A program made the translations under genes and the position numbers. DNA of 6,270 nt from an uncultured Coriobacteriaceae bacterium. Its GTDB lineage: Bacteria > Actinomycetota > Coriobacteriia > Coriobacteriales > Atopobiaceae. Position 1 is the stretch's first letter. Each line of letters opens with the position of its first letter. The notes beneath the pieces were generated by a model. It was not told where the DNA came from, did no database searches, and worked only from the letters and a program-made list of their open reading frames with translations. The stretch spans positions 1 through 6,270 of the forward strand of contig CACXZL010000289.1 in the NCBI GenBank assembly GCA_902772085.1, read 5' to 3'. This document shows, one piece after another, positions 5,954 to 6,270 of this stretch.

Positions 5954-6270
5954 CTACAGGCCGAGCGCGCGCTTGAGCGCGACGACGCGACGACGCGACA
6001 CGGAGATCTTCTTGCCCTCCACGCCATTGATGCCGAGCTGCAGGATGCCACTTGAGATGGTCTCCACGTCCTCGACGTAGGCGAGGTTTACGATGTAGCC
6101 ACGATGCACGCGGAAGAAGCCGTGCTCGGTGAGCTTGGCCTCGAGCCGTGCAAGCGAGATGGTGGAGAGGTAGCGATCAGAATCGGTGTAGATGCAGGAG
6201 TAGTCGTCCTTCGCCTCGATGTAGCGAATCTGATCCACCGGCACGAGCACCTTGCGACCGCTCTTTTCCA
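5954..6270 (-). CDS. LytTR DNA-binding domain protein, C-terminal part; upstream end outside the window
   Basis: A transcription regulator of the LytTR family, which binds DNA mainly through beta-strand loops. The frame stays open to position 6270 (EKSGRKVLVPVDQIRYIEA), so the visible 105 codons are the C-terminal end. Family marks are VPVDQIRYIEAKDDY, YLSTISLARLEAKL, GFFRVHRGYIVNL and ISVSRRRVVALKRALGL. The GTG at 6250 is internal and not a convincing start. Whether an N-terminal receiver domain (AlgR/AgrA-type response regulator) or another sensor precedes it cannot be seen. It probably heads the transcript that includes the metallophosphoesterase. Confidence 0.93.
   Translation of the reverse strand, partial: EKSGRKVLVPVDQIRYIEAKDDYSCIYTDSDRYLSTISLARLEAKLTEHGFFRVHRGYIVNLAYVEDVETISSGILQLGINGVEGKKISVSRRRVVALKRALGL

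Noticed and set aside
5979..5999. Repeat of gcgacgac (8-bp period) in the LytTR gene
   Set aside because: It encodes the family-typical SRRRVVALK segment, so runs of Arg and Val codons explain it.

Overview
The window is GC-rich bacterial DNA with tight gene packing and strong Shine-Dalgarno sites (AAAGGAG, AAGGAGG). Gene content and protein style suggest a Gram-positive, high-GC anaerobe, most like the Coriobacteriia (Olsenella/Atopobium/Collinsella type). That assignment is inference from protein flavour, since no rRNA or marker gene is present.

Positions 1-3196 (minus strand) hold a methionine/one-carbon cluster, transcribed right to left. It runs from metF (5,10-methylenetetrahydrofolate reductase, frameshifted) through a stand-alone methionine synthase reactivation-domain protein to the N-terminal 459 residues of a cobalamin-dependent methionine synthase (metH) that leaves the window at position 1. 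MetF makes 5-methyl-THF, MetH passes the methyl group through cobalamin to homocysteine, and the separate activation protein would rescue oxidised cobalamin. Splitting the activation domain from MetH is known from Thermotoga-type systems.

Positions 3310-3846 (minus) hold a protein of uncertain function with weak resemblance to the uracil-DNA glycosylase superfamily. It is divergent from trxA (thioredoxin, 3953-4270, plus), which ends in a strong hairpin terminator. A PAP2-family membrane phosphatase follows (4395-5171, plus). Positions 5172-5383 hold no convincing complete gene, only a short direct repeat and a coding-like fragment. A metallophosphoesterase (5384-5941, minus) lies 12 bases behind a LytTR DNA-binding domain gene (5954 to beyond 6270, minus), probably co-transcribed.

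The most unusual feature is a set of short tandem duplications. An exact 46-bp duplication breaks metF by a +1 shift; deleting one copy in silico restores a normal 289-residue MetF. A 24-bp, in-frame, near-identical duplication doubles the ADIGPTGA active-site loop segment of MetH. A third, 14-bp-period repeat lies at 5228-5253. I found no CRISPR array, tRNA, rRNA, insertion sequence or riboswitch that I recognise, and no clear new defence or mobile system.
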